Assembly: GCA_037157565.1 (NCBI GenBank)
Contig: JAZHRO010000036.1
Coordinates: forward strand, 134,842,501-134,906,500
DNA length: 64,000 bases
From: Thalassia testudinum
Taxonomy: Eukaryota > Streptophyta > Magnoliopsida > Alismatales > Hydrocharitaceae
Reading direction: 5' to 3'
Positions within the stretch are counted from its first letter, which is position 1. Every line of letters starts with the position of its first letter. Shown here one piece after another: positions 10,812 to 21,840 of the stretch. The position numbers were made by a program, and so were the translations under genes. The notes under the pieces are model-generated. The model worked only from the letters and a program-made list of their open reading frames with translations. It was not told where the DNA came from and ran no database searches.

Positions 10812-12100
10812 TCTAACTCACACCTCAATCAGAATTCCCCAAGCAAAACATAATGCAGAAAGGTCTTTTTAGGTCTTTCCCAATTTAGGGTTTTGATTTT
10901 AAGTCAGATTGTAGGTGATAATGCAATTTGTTCAATCAATTTATGCGCTTATTGTCGACCTACAGATCACCTAAGAAGACCTAGTTGGAGCTTAGGTGTT
11001 CTTCCCTAAATCTCAAATGGTAGAGCAAATCCAAAGATGGAAGATCGAGGGATGCAAGTAAGCCTAAGCCTTCCTTTGAAGCTGTGCTTTCGCGGTGCTT
11101 CTCAACTACCTACAAAAATCCGTGATAGGGTATCCCCCTCTTTGGATTTACAAACCTTTGATCTTAAGTTTTGAACACTTCAGAATCGAATGGTAGGAGG
11201 GCTCTTGTCCTAGTAGTTCCAAGACTTAGGAGTGTCTAAATGCTTGTTGTGGTGCAAGAAATATAAGTGTGCATACACCGCAAAAAGATTTTGAATTTTG
11301 AACTCACGCCACGTTTGAAAATCAAGTCCTTGATTTTTAAATGTCCCTCCTTTAATTAGTCCTTTTTCAATAATTAAATGTGACCACTTGTTAGATCTAT
11401 TCAATTTAGATTAGGTGGTCTTGAAATTAATCCAAATGCATTTGCATGACAGGTAGAAATGCAAAGTTAGAAGTGCATACCTGATTCCAGCATTCTTCAT
11501 GCAATATGCAAGACAGGAAATTAGATCTAGATGCTGCTCATTCAATCCTAAATGATACGACCTAAGGGCAGGTAGCTTCTAGCAGGTAGCTCATGTTTTT
11601 GTTTTTGTTTTTTTTAGCTACTTATGCATAAGCAAATTAAAGGTAAACAATCCAAAAAATAAATTAAAAACCTAAATCTAAAGAAAAGGGAGCAGGCTCC
11701 CAAAAATTACCCAACACGGGCCTAAAACAAAATCGGGGAACAAACCCCTCAACTGTACCCCAGAACAAGGGTTTCAAACCAAATTTGCAATGAAAAATTA
11801 AGTCTAAAGTCTTAATCTTACTCTAATCAAATCAGAGACTAAATGTGCAGAGATGATTGTCGCATCCTCGTCCTTCCCCTCCTAGTGATCTAGTTCCTTG
11901 CAAGGTAGTTCTAACAATTTCTCCTCTAGCGACGTCAAGGGTCGCCTCTCATGATGGCTGGTGTGATTGCGAGTCATAGAATGCATGTCGCAGATCAATG
12001 CACTCGCATCAGAAAAAAAATCCAGAGTTAAATATGATTCAAAATTTAAATCATTGTGAACAAATGAATGAATGAATGCGATTTAATTAAGCCTGTTGCT
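10812..12100 (-). other. Element A untranslated leader between PBS and gene X
   Basis: About 1.3 kb of AT-rich sequence has no gene or gag-like motif. The corresponding leader is conserved in B (40375-41632) and partly in C (15238-15716). A long leader of this kind usually holds dimerisation and packaging signals, but I cannot point to one. Confidence 0.55.
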
Positions 12101-12118
12101 TCCCTGGCAATGGTGCCA
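12101..12118 (-). promoter_or_regulatory. Element A primer binding site (tRNA-Asp type, decayed)
   Basis: The minus strand reads TGGCACCATTGCCAGGGA three bases inside the 5' LTR. It is a decayed version of TGGCGCCGTTGCCGGGGA, which is complementary to the 3' end of plant tRNA-Asp(GUC). Two changes are CpG to CpA and one is CGG to CAG. Confidence 0.8.
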
Positions 12119-12120
12119 TT

Positions 12121-14094
12121 TGATAAGATGATTTTTGCTTTTGAATAATGTATTAAGATGATTTGTCGTTGTAGGATCAAGGTGGTGGAAAATCGCTTAA
12201 CAAAATAATTAAAATTAAAATTTAAACCACTCACAGAAGAGCGGGTCATGTCCACAGGGAGACAATGACTTTAGTTAAACTTGCAATTAGGTCAAAATCA
12301 AGTTCGCTAAACTATTCTCCAGACCAAACAATGCTTGTATAGCACTGAAAGTAACCTTAAATTTATGGAGAAGTCAAGGGGTGTGAATGTAATTTTTACA
12401 TGATAAAATTATACATGTGCAAGAGTATGCCATGTACTATTCACTTGCATCCATATGAAGATGTCATTCAAAATTAAATTCAATGCATATAGAGATGAAT
12501 AATAAGGTTTAACAATTATCTAGAAGCATGAGCATTAAGGCATAAATTCACCACAATAAAATAATCATAAATCAAAATTCATTTTGTGGCAATGGCATGA
12601 AATGTAAATAGAAATGTAAGTAGAAACAGAGGATTATACCTCTCTCCTCCTCGCACACGGGAGAGAGGCTCATTCGAGGAGCTACTCCTACAAGAGGTCG
12701 GCTGAAGCGAGGCCTTCGTGGTGGTGGTGGTGGTGCATTGTGAGATGGCCGGAGCCAGCCTGCTGGAGGAAAGAAGTGGTGGCGGTGGAGGAGGCTACTA
12801 CTGGCCACGCTTGCTACAGGTGGAAGGAAGGCAGTGCGCGCGTGTTGGGAGCGCTGGAGGTGTGTGGAGGCATGGGTGCGTGGGCACGCGGGCACTCTGC
12901 AGGCCGCTTGGGCACGCGGGATCTTGTGGTCATGCGGTTGCAGGAACTGTAGTGGTCGACGCGCGGGCACTGCAGTAGGGCGGGTGGAGGCGCGGGCTCT
13001 GCAGGGAGTACAGGCATTTGCGGTGGTTCTGTTGGGGTCGCTGCAGGTGCTGCAGAGGGCATGTAGGTGATGGCGTGGGTGCGTGCAGGTGCTGAGGCGA
13101 GCGCACTGCAGGCACTGGCGTGGGTGCTGGAGGTGAAGGCACGCGCTAGCTGCTGTGCGCGCGAGCAGAAGGAGGTGCGGGGGTTGGATGCAGCGTGCAC
13201 GTGGGTGGTGCACTGGTTGGAGGTGTGGGCGGCGGTTGAGGTCGGCGCACACACCTGCTGTGGTGGAGGTGCAGTGCGTGCGGGTGGTCTGCTGTAGAAG
13301 ATGAAGTGCACTGGCTGGATGGACGCGCGGTGGCACGCTTGGCAGGGTTGAAGGTGGTTGTGGTGAGGAGCGGGTAGGTGTGTGCAGCAGCTGGGAGTTG
13401 CGTGTGGAAGTGGTGTGGTTTTTGGGTTCTTTTTGCTGGTGTGGAGGAAAAATAGAGGATGGGGAAGAAGATGGAGGTGGATGCTGGTGATGGCAGTGAA
13501 GATGGTAGCATGCACGCCTATGTGTGCTTATGGTGGAGCAACGTGCATTCGCGGTGATGCGAGCAAGCTCCGAATGGCGGTGCGGCCTGTCACACCACAC
13601 ACCCACGGTGGTGGAGGCTTGCCACCACGGTTGAGGCTGGTGGTGGTGGAGTGGATGAGAGTCGTGCACTCTCTGCACAGTGATGAATAGTGGTGGGGGC
13701 CTCCTCCTCAATGGCGGCTCTTCCTTCTCCTTTTGTAGCCACTGCCACACAGATTTGAAATTCAAAACACCATTGAATGAATGTGATGCGTAGGAGGAGG
13801 AGGCGGAGTTGGAGGAGTTACTTGTGCAAAGGAGAAGAAGAATAGAAGAATAAAATAATTTGGGTTATTTATACATAACTCCTTAACTTCTATGTTAATT
13901 AAAATAGTGCACCTAATTAATTAACTAATTAAATGTATGCAACCCTAGGTTAATTCTAAATGCATGAATTATGTACTTAAGCTAAAAATATGAATTAATT
14001 TATTTACATCTTAATGTATTCTATCTAAATGTTAAAATTAACTTAATGTCCAGACATTTAGATACTTAAATAGCCCACAAATATGGGCTAATCA
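12121..14094 (-). repeat. Element A 5' LTR
   Basis: This 1974-bp LTR (minus strand TGATTAGCCC at 14094 to CTTATCA at 12121) has a TATA box at 13865-13873. Its GC-rich leader at about 12640-13760 holds a long open frame on the element's sense strand (12572-13765). I regard it as compositional: it is His/Pro/Ser/Thr-rich and broken in the partner LTR. Confidence 0.9.
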
Positions 14095-15237
14095 GGCACC
14101 ACGTAGCACCATTGCTGTCGCCCCCTCACCGCACCCCAATTGGGAAGGAGAACCGTGGGCTGTTGGATCATCATCCAATGGCCGTGATCATGCCATCTCA
14201 TCCGCCTCAGCCACCTCATCTGAGGAAGGGCCAACGAAAACTAAACACAACCAACTTGTAGGAGTAGGGCATTGGTTAGCACTCTCTCCATGAGACGAGC
14301 GATGTAGGATCAAAGCGTGCTCCATGGGGATTTAGGAGAAGTGGCGCCCGCAGACGAAATTTGACCACTAGATCTCCATCAAGCAGCTCGGCGGCGAACG
14401 CGTGGCAGACGTAGAGGCGTTGGATGTAGACGCACACGATGATGCATGCTGAAACATGCAAGAGCACGCTTTAGGATTTCAAAGGTGTGATGGAGCGTGC
14501 GTTTAAGCTGTCCGATCTTGCGATCAAATGATTGAGGTTGAAGCACTCAGAAGAGGTGAGTAGCAAAGGCGAAAATGCGAAGGGTGCACGCGGGAGATCT
14601 GTGGCCATGCGATGGAGGATCGACGCTTCATGAAACGCCACATGGCAGCATCAGAGTGAACCGAGGGAAAAAGAAGGATTTGGAAGGATTAATCAGGCCG
14701 TTGATCTCCCGATCAACGGATCTGAATAATCCAAGTCATTTGCATGGATTTAAGGGGCCAAATGCCCTCTTTGCCCCCCACCAAAGCTATAAAAAGAAGC
14801 CAAAGGGCCCCCTTGGAGGGCATTCTCTTCATTCTCTTCTTCTTCCCACCTTCTCTACATCTGTCTTTGCATCCCTGTCTAACGCGTCTGTTGGGCCACC
14901 CCGACAGATCGTTGCTGCTCTTCCCAACCTCTCCATAAGGCCACCACAAATCACCTGTGGTGCCCTTGTTCTGTTACAACAGTAGTTTGTTTATTTTATG
15001 TTTTATTCAAATGCATGTATCTAGTTTATGTTCAATCTCTTCTTGTGATATAAATATTGTGATTGATTGTTCCTTTTACTTAGCCTTTATATTTGAAATA
15101 AATGCATGAAATCAAAAGTGCTTTCTTCCTCCTTGTGATCGGCCGAGACTCACCAAGTTCCGTTAATTTATTGCTCGAGACGTGTTTCGTGCTATACTAC
15201 AACGTGTTAATTTTCTACACGATCTACGTCGCAAGCA
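14095..15237 (+). repeat. Element D 3' LTR, second part
   Basis: This is the continuation of the LTR that starts at 5175, beginning with the duplicated GGCAC. It has a TATA box (CTATAAAAAG, around 14787-14796) and a pyrimidine-rich stretch after it. The terminal block GTGCTATACTACAACG ends in GCAAGCA at 15237. The CTATACTACAACG block is shared with the solo LTR ending at 48924, which supports the end point. Open frames here are not genes. Confidence 0.75.
14788..14795 (+). promoter_or_regulatory. TATA box in element D LTR
   Basis: TATAAAAA is preceded by GCCCCCCACCAAAGC and followed by a C/T-rich leader, at a plausible place in the reconstructed LTR layout. Confidence 0.55.
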
Positions 15238-15716
15238 GTGTCTGATTCAAAATTCAAAATTTTCTGCAGTGTATGCACACTTATATCTCTTACACCATGG
15301 CACGCATTTAGACACTCCTTAGGTTTGGAACCACTAGGACTAGAGCCTCCTATTGCTGGGGTCTAAAGTGACCTGAACTTTAGTTCAAAGGTAAAGTTGC
15401 CTCCAAACCTTGCAGATTGTGGTAGTTATGAAGCACTGTGAAAGCAATGCTTCAAAGGAAGGGTTTGACCCTACTTGCATCCCTCTTTGTTGCATTTAGT
15501 GGTGACTAAAATTTTTGGGCTTTGAGGAGGATCACCTAAATCCTAGTTAGGTCTTCTTAGGCTTATCGTAGGTCAACAAGTAGGCGCATAACTGTTTAGA
15601 TACTTGATTTGTCACCTACAAGTGGACTTAAAATCTCAAAAGCCTAACTGATTAAAGACCTAAAAAGTCCTCTGATTTATGTTTACTTGGGGAATTTGAT
15701 TGTGGTGTGAGTTAGA

Positions 15717-17614
15717 ATGGATCACGTTGACTTTCATCCTTTCACATCTTGCCCACACCCTTACCCCCACTCTATGATCTTCGATCCCATTCGCCGAGAT
15801 GGTCCATCCTTTGATGGACATAATGATAATCATCGGGATCCCTTTTACACCTATTATAGGAGTATTGGCCTGGTTAAGCCCTAATCAATGAGTAGAACCT
15901 AGGAGTGGGATTTGCCTTGCCCAATAACCAACACACCATACAAATACCCAACCCACCCTCCCTGAATGATTATAACGGTTGGATAGAAACTTCTAGGTAC
16001 TATAAGCCTGTGCCTGACTTCTCTCCTGATGGAAATGATGACCTCTCCTCCTTGAAGATGGAAACATAGAAAATGCAAGATGAAATGATTGAATTGTTAG
16101 GAGAATCTTCGAGAATAGGCCAACAAGAAAAAGAAGAAATTAGCCACCCAATCTACCCCATTAAGGATGAAAGGCATCCCTCTATGCTAGATGCATCTCC
16201 CGTGGGAGAGCCACACCCTAAGTTGGAGGGAATTTTAGGGATTATGTAAGGGAGAATAGCTACTTTTCGAGGATTGATTTTGAAACCTCCCTGCTAGATG
16301 ACACTTCCTTAAGAGGTCCACACCTTAACTGGGAGGAGAATATGTATGGAAGTAGCTATACATTGGATGAAGAAAGGTGGCAACCCAAGGAAGATTATGA
16401 TCAGGTTGAGTATCCACCTGAATTATATTGGAGTCAAAAGAAGGGAACGATGGTACCATTGGAAGACCTCGACCCAGATGATAGTATTTTCGTCACATTT
16501 GATGAAGTGGGCCGAAGTCATGTTGTTAATCTTGCCCTACCTTCTGATCATGAGATGGAATTTAAGCCCACCCTTAGGGAACCTAACCCTGAAGAAATTC
16601 ACCTATCTGAGGAGTCTGATGATACAATTAGGAACATTTTACCCCAGATAGAGTGCCCCAAGGGATCTGCAGAAATGTTAGATGAATTTAAACCTCGGGT
16701 GAATAATGAATTGACGATTGAGGAGGATGAATTATGTAAGGAACCTGAACTTAGGATTGGAATGACATTAAGGGTGATTGTGTCTTATTTGAAGAATTAG
16801 CTCCCGAGGATGTCACGAAATTGATTAAATTAGGTTTCATTAGTACACCTATTGATGATATTCTTCCTCATGATGATGAAATAATGGAAAACGTGGAAGT
16901 AATTTTTGAGATTAATGTGGATTCACATATAGACTCCGTGGAGGAATTGAGTAAAGAACAAGAACCTGGGGATGAGATTGATAGGGTAATCCCTAAATCT
17001 ATTGCTTCCAACCTGCCTTCATTTGATTCGGAGTCATCCTCTGATTCTCCTACGTCTGAAGGTGAAATTTTGACTCCATACCTTGAAATGATCACTGATG
17101 AAGTGTAGGAAGATACTTGTGATAGTACAAGAGATGCTAGGGATGAGATTTAGGAATTAGGAAGATTGTTAGGGATGGACACCGAGCCAATTTAACCCAA
17201 CCTAGATCTTATGGCTATCCCGCAACCTCGAAACATGGACACCCTAGAAGATCCTTCGCTTAGAGATATGCTTACTTTTGTTCTAACTGGGGGGCTTAAC
17301 AGACCAATATCTCTTGTAATGGGGTACCAGGTATGGATTGATGCTTTCTATGGTTAGTCCATCACCCTGGGGATTTATTCCTGCACCATTCCTTCCCCAT
17401 TCCTTTCCCCTTCCCCTTTGGAACCTCCTCTGGTGACCTGGGACGATTTCATTCCCATCCTGGTTGGGCGAGCGTTTGCTATCGAGATTCATCATTAGCT
17501 TGCCAACATCCTAGGTTACTCATTTTCTAGACCAACATTACTTTGCTCATTTTTAGGCCTATTTCTTTGGTTTTGGAACCTAACTTGCAAATTCTTTGGC
17601 TACTCGACTGCTAA
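15717..17614 (+). pseudogene. Gene X, element C copy
   Basis: The same unknown gene as at 8881-10811 and 38446-40374, here in plus orientation. It starts MDHVDFHPF at 15717 and ends at a TAA at 17612-17614 that aligns with the stops of A and B. It is about 31 nt shorter through several indels. A one-base loss near 15890 breaks the frame, and more breaks separate the open parts 16342-16800 and 16821-17108. At the place where A and B share a TGA, C keeps CGA (Arg, EVGRSHVV), which shows the ancestral codon. The middle is strongly acidic (LPSFDSESSSDSPTSEGEIL). Confidence 0.75.
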
Positions 17615-18910
17615 CAAAATAACGACAGCCCATCTTTGACCTAGGTAATACCTTTCTATGCAATGGGGACATTGCACATGTTAGGCATGGGGGGTGTACT
17701 TGGGGATATACATAGCATTTATATATAACGCATTCATGCATTTAGTTAAGACATTCTGCATTGCAAACATTTGCATTAATTTAGAAACAAACATTGCATT
17801 TAGGCCTACAGTAGTATTGAGCCTAACTAGCTGGGCCTTGCATTTTTAGGCATAAGACTAGAACTTTAGGTTAGACTAAGTTGACTCTAGGTGTCGGACT
17901 TTAGAAGCTAAGTTGAGCTACTAGCTCTAGACCTTTAGGGTCCTTTGTGGACTTAAAAACTTAAGTAGGAGTTAAGTTGCAGACCATTCTTCAAGAGGTT
18001 GAGGAAGGAAAGCTAGGGATTGAGTTAAAGGCTGGATAGTACTTGGTGTCTTTTTCTATCGTTTGGTTTACGGGTCCTTGTAACCTAAGCATCCACATTT
18101 CACACACACTTGGTCTTGTGTAAATAGTGATCACCCTAATTCATTTCTTAAAGAAAATTTGGTTCTCTTAGTTCTGACGTAAGAGAAGCTTGGAAACACA
18201 ATTTAATTGGAAGAGTTCCTACCACAGGAGAGGTGGAGTATATACTCACCTTGAGGATGCGATGATAACATGTCACCTCCTCGGTGCTTGTCTCTTAGGA
18301 TGACCATCCAACTGGAGGCTTGTAAGCACATTGTGCGGTTTAGGTACCATGGGAGGCCCTATCTCGAAGTGCCGATTTCCACAGACCTGAATTCCCTTAA
18401 GAAATCCATGGGCGATTCTATCTTGAAGTGTCGATTGCCAAGAGTTCTTGGGGTCACTATGGGCGGTGCTATCTCTAAGCATCGAAAGCCAGGCACCCTT
18501 CGAGGTTTAGTGATGGGGCAATGAATCTGACACAGACCATGTTGATAGCTGATCCAAGGTTAGACTTAGAGGAATCAAACAAAAAAATATATTTTACAAA
18601 AAAAAATCCTTCTTACTCTCTTTCTAGGTTGGCAATCATACCAACCTCAAATAACTCAGACCAATGCACATGCACGGATGCTTTAATCTCTGAAATCAAT
18701 AAACCCTAGGGTAGAGTTAGAAATCAAGGAAACCTGTGCCTGCAACTCATCCTTAGCTGACCTAGTCTGTAACTCAACAACTACTTGGGTACCTTATGAT
18801 CTAGGGTTAGATGGTTCAACCTAATTTCTATGAAATGGTCAATTGAGTTAGCTTGGATAACTTGGAGTTTTAAGTCATGCTTGAATTTGCTAGGGACTAG
18901 CAAAAACTAC
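17615..18910 (+). other. Element C 3' untranslated region
   Basis: It contains the internal G-tract (TTAGGCATGGGGGGTGT, 17681-17697), the conserved TTGAGGATGCGATGATAACA block ending CCTCCTCGGTG (18251-18285), and the diverged tandem units with ATCTCGAAG cores (about 18345-18490). No gene is seen. A TTTGCTAGGGACTAGCAAA repeat precedes the polypurine tract. Confidence 0.6.
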
Positions 18911-18923
18911 ACATGGGGGTATT
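18911..18923 (+). promoter_or_regulatory. Element C polypurine tract
   Basis: ACATGGGGGTATT lies directly before the LTR start TGATTAG, matching element B. Confidence 0.75.
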
Positions 18924-19162
18924 TGATTAGCCCACATTTGTAGGCTATTTAAGTATTTAAGGGCCTAGACATGAAGTTCATTTTAGCATTTAAATAGCAT
19001 ACATTAGGATGTAAATAAATTAATTCATATTTTTAGCTTAATTGCATAATTCATGTGTGGCATTTATATCTAAATGCATTTAGAATTAACTTAGAATTGC
19101 ATGCATTTGATTAGTTAACCAATTAGGTGCATTACATACATTGTTTTAATTAACATAGAAGT
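18924..19162 (+). repeat. Element C 3' LTR, truncated
   Basis: It matches the first 240 bp of the A and B LTRs (TGATTAGCCCACATTTG and following AT-rich U3). It stops just before the TATA region, where the LINE tail begins. I did not find the rest of the LTR downstream of the LINE pair. Confidence 0.8.
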
Positions 19163-19185
19163 TTTTTCGAAAAATGAAAGGAGAG

Positions 19186-19202
19186 CTATCGTGTTACGAT
19201 AG
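19186..19202 (-). other. LINE 3'-terminal stem-loop (minus copy)
   Basis: A perfect 6-bp stem CTATCG/CGATAG closes a 5-nt loop, about 20 bp from the end of the element. The plus-strand LINE has the same stem with a different loop at 22692-22711. Confidence 0.6.
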
Positions 19203-19516
19203 TAATCCAGGAGGGCATTTTATTTAATAAGATAAAAGAACAACAAGGAGAAGTACAAATTAGATCCCCGTCTATGTATGAGGGACCAGCACTCATTTAC
19301 AATTTGCTCACAACACACTGGTCTCTCCTAAAATAACCTCTCATTCCTTGCCCTCCACACACACCAAAGGGTCACCGCCAAACGTAGATGTGGTTTCCCA
19401 GGTGTCACAAAGCTTTGCCAGACAGAATCCCATGTTGGGAGCTATTCCTGACAAGTTTTTCTCTAAGTCGTGTCAATAATAAAGCAAGAAGAAAAAATGT
19501 GAGATAGACTGTCGAT

Positions 19517-21800
19517 CTACATCCCACAAAGGTGACATTCATGTAAAGCAGTACTCATCCTCTTGCGCCTGAGGTCGCTAGTGATCAACCCTTCTCTTCT
19601 ACATAACCATAAAAAAATTTGCACTTTGAGGGGGATCTTCAATAGCCATAGTTTCTCGTCAATGTGGTCGCTCCCCATACCATTGCCAAGATTTATGATT
19701 TTTCCATAGACGTGTTGAGCTGTGTACTTGCCATCCCATGCATAGGTGTCCACTAAATCGGGCCTTGGTCTGAAGCCTTGTAAATCTGCCATCAATTTCT
19801 GCTTTTCCTCCGCCAATCGAGTTCCCTCCCTGATGGCCAACGAATTGTTTAGCTGCCAGCAATTGCCTGATTCAGACCAGACGCTGCTCACCGGCCCATC
19901 CTTGTCAGTTGTAGCCAAATAAACCCTCGGGTAAGTCTGCCCAGCGGTGACCACTGTTCCTTCTAGAAGTTGAAATCCTTACCATCTCCAGGCACCGACT
20001 GCACCAATAGCCAGTTGTTACTGATAAACTGAATAATAGAATGCCAAAATGGGGACGGTTTGGAGGGGTGTAATCTTTCTAGTGCACTATTGGAACTGCC
20101 ATATCCATCTCTGATGAGATCAGCCCATAGCTTTTCCTCCCCACTAAAAATTTTTATCGCCCATTTAATCAATAGGGCCTCATTGAATTCTTTAAGTGCT
20201 TTAATCCCCAATCCACCTTCTTCCTTTGGACGACACAGTTGCTACCATTTCAATGGTTGCATGAATCTACCTTCATGTCATACCCCATTCCAAAAGAAAC
20301 TCTTTTGCATCAAGTCCATGCATTTTCAGATAGACTTCAGAGCTTTAAAAAGAGAGAAATAAAAGATCGGGATAAAGGTAATAACATAATTTAATAAGAT
20401 GAGTCTTCCGCCCTTCGACAGAAACTTGCTATTCCATCCTTCCAACTTGATGGGAATCTTGTCAAAGAGTACATTCCAATCATACTTCATCAATTTTGAA
20501 CATCTTAATGGTAGCCCTATGTATCTGATAGGTAGGTTAGAGCGAGGGGTCCCGAAAGTGGCTGAGATTGCATCTTGCTCCTACTCATTGAGACGAAAAC
20601 ATATCAAGGTGGACTTCTCCCTATTCAATCTCAGACTGGAAATATCTCCAAAGATCTTGACCATGTGTCCAAGTGCTTGGGCTTTAGTAGTTGTCCCCTC
20701 CACAAAGAAGACTGTGTCTTCTGCATATTGGATTATAGGGGCCATAGCTCTCGTATTAGATAGTGAGTAACCTCTGATAACACTAGCTTCAGATAGTTTG
20801 CAAGCATACCTAGCAAGACCATCCACTACAAGATTGAAAACCAATGGAGCTAATGGACAACCTTGCCTAACACCACACTATGGTTGAATCCAAGCCCCAC
20901 AAGGTCTCCAATTGATCAATGGAGAAAAAGAGGTGGTTGTAATGCATCTTTTCATCCATTGGATCCAGAGTTTAGGTAACCCTCTTCTCTTAAACACCTC
21001 CCAAAGATACGGCTAAGAAATAGAGTCATAGGCCTTTTAGACATCTACTTTCCACATAAATGCTTTGCACTTTCTTCTATGCCAACTACAGACCATCTCT
21101 TGAGCCATAATAAAAGATTCTTGCAGGGATCTGTTGGGAAGGAAGGTTGATTGGACAGGGTGAATTAGGTTCTACAATACTAATCTCAATCTATTCGCCA
21201 ATATCTTACTCACCACCAAATATATAGAGTTAGAAAGGGCTATAGGTCTGGAATCAAACAATTGTTCTGTGCCTTGAACCTTTGGTAGCAAGAATAGATA
21301 GGATCTGTTGATCTTATCAAAACCAGAATTACCTCTTTCAAACTCGTTGATATCATTCATCACCTCACTGCCAAGTAGGCTCCACATTTCCTTGTAGAAG
21401 AAGACTTGAATGCCATCTGGTCCGGGAGAGCCTTCATTATTTAAATCATTAATGGCATCAACAGTTTCTTTCTCACTAATGGCAGTTGTCAAGATGGAGG
21501 CCTACTCATCTGAGACCTTAGGTGCATCACTCGCAGCCATCCTCCATACACCTCTCTCTGTTGCCCGTGAAGAGTTCCTGTAAAATTTGATGGCCTCCAA
21601 TCTAATCTCTTCCATAGAGGATATTCTTTGACCATCCTTGAGTATGGAAGAAGTTATGTTCACCCTTTGCAAGAGTTGGCTGCAAGGTGGAAAAATTTAG
21701 TATTGGCATCCCCCTCCTTTAGCTAAAGTTGCCTAGATCATTCCCTCCAATCCATCTCTTGCTAACTCCTCCTCCACCACCACACCTTGCCACATTCTCC
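19517..21800 (-). pseudogene. LINE reverse transcriptase and zf-RVT region
   Basis: Decayed ORF2 of a plant L1-type LINE. Reading 5' to 3' on the minus strand: KEGDANTKFFHLA (about 21690), GSPGPDGIQVFFYKEMW (near 21420), SYLFLLPKVQG and RPIALSNSIYLVVSKILANR (near 21250), then the catalytic box at 20711-20728. That box reads Y-A-E-D instead of the usual (F/Y)-A-D-D, so one catalytic aspartate is replaced. The zf-RVT part follows (LWLLKIPLKVQIFLW, HECHLCG; 19517-19680). Several frameshifts and stops break it. The role of the intact protein is target-primed reverse transcription; this copy is dead. Confidence 0.88.
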
Positions 21801-21840
21801 TATCTTCAAGTTTTTCATCAGTTAAGGGTCCTGTTGCCTC

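Larger units (their letters stand above)
5620..14094 (-). mobile_element. Element A: complete non-autonomous LTR retrotransposon encoding the unknown protein X
   Basis: This is a complete 8475-bp minus-strand element with LTRs at 12121-14094 (5') and 5620-7600 (3'). A perfect 5-bp target duplication, GGCAC, lies at 5615-5619 and 14095-14099. Next to the 5' LTR is a PBS (12101-12118), and next to the 3' LTR a polypurine tract (7601-7616). The only coding region is gene X (8881-10811). No gag, protease, RT, RNase H or integrase motif is present in the 4.5-kb interior. It sits inside the 3' LTR of element D. The two LTRs differ by several percent by eye in the stretches I compared, so it is older than element F. 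Confidence 0.92.
1..15237 (+). mobile_element. Element D: Athila/Tat-like Ty3/gypsy retrotransposon, 3' half, split by element A
   Basis: The window opens inside the protease of a plus-strand LTR retrotransposon. Domain order is protease, RT, RNase H, integrase (1-3441), then a 3' UTR, a polypurine tract and an LTR that starts TGATTG at 5175. The LTR is interrupted after 5619 by element A and resumes at 14095 with the duplicated GGCAC. It ends in CA at 15237, placed by alignment with the end of the solo LTR at 46434-48924, which shares the CTATACTACAACG block. The order places it in Ty3/gypsy. The lack of a chromodomain and the pol tail motif (VNGQRLKPF) point to the Athila/Tat group. Its 5' LTR and gag lie left of the window. 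The copy is dead: many stops and frameshifts. Confidence 0.85.
15238..19162 (+). mobile_element. Element C: 3' part of a third gene-X retrotransposon
   Basis: This sequence is collinear with the interior of A and B: leader part 15238-15716, gene X 15717-17614, 3' UTR, polypurine tract 18911-18923 and LTR start at 18924. It begins exactly where element D's LTR ends, so D probably inserted into C and the 5' half of C lies beyond D to the left of the window. Its LTR stops after 239 bp at the tail of the LINE at 19163. Confidence 0.82.
19163..21840 (-). mobile_element. LINE (L1-like), minus strand, 5'-truncated
   Basis: A non-LTR retrotransposon whose 3' end is at 19163 and whose coding part runs leftward from about 21840. 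It carries RT and the downstream zf-RVT region but no endonuclease or ORF1, so it is 5'-truncated. The 3' tail holds a stem-loop (19186-19202). The 5' edge is where sequence switches to the plus-strand LINE; no target duplication could be recognised. Its tail sits in element C's LTR. Confidence 0.85.

Noticed and set aside
12572..13765. 397-codon open frame on the minus strand as a real protein
   Set aside because: It lies in the GC-rich LTR leader, is His/Pro/Ser/Thr low complexity, and is broken into short frames in the partner LTR and in B. I treat it as compositional.
14575..14985. Host gene within 14575-14985
   Set aside because: The frame spans the TATA region and leader of element D's LTR and has no recognisable domain.
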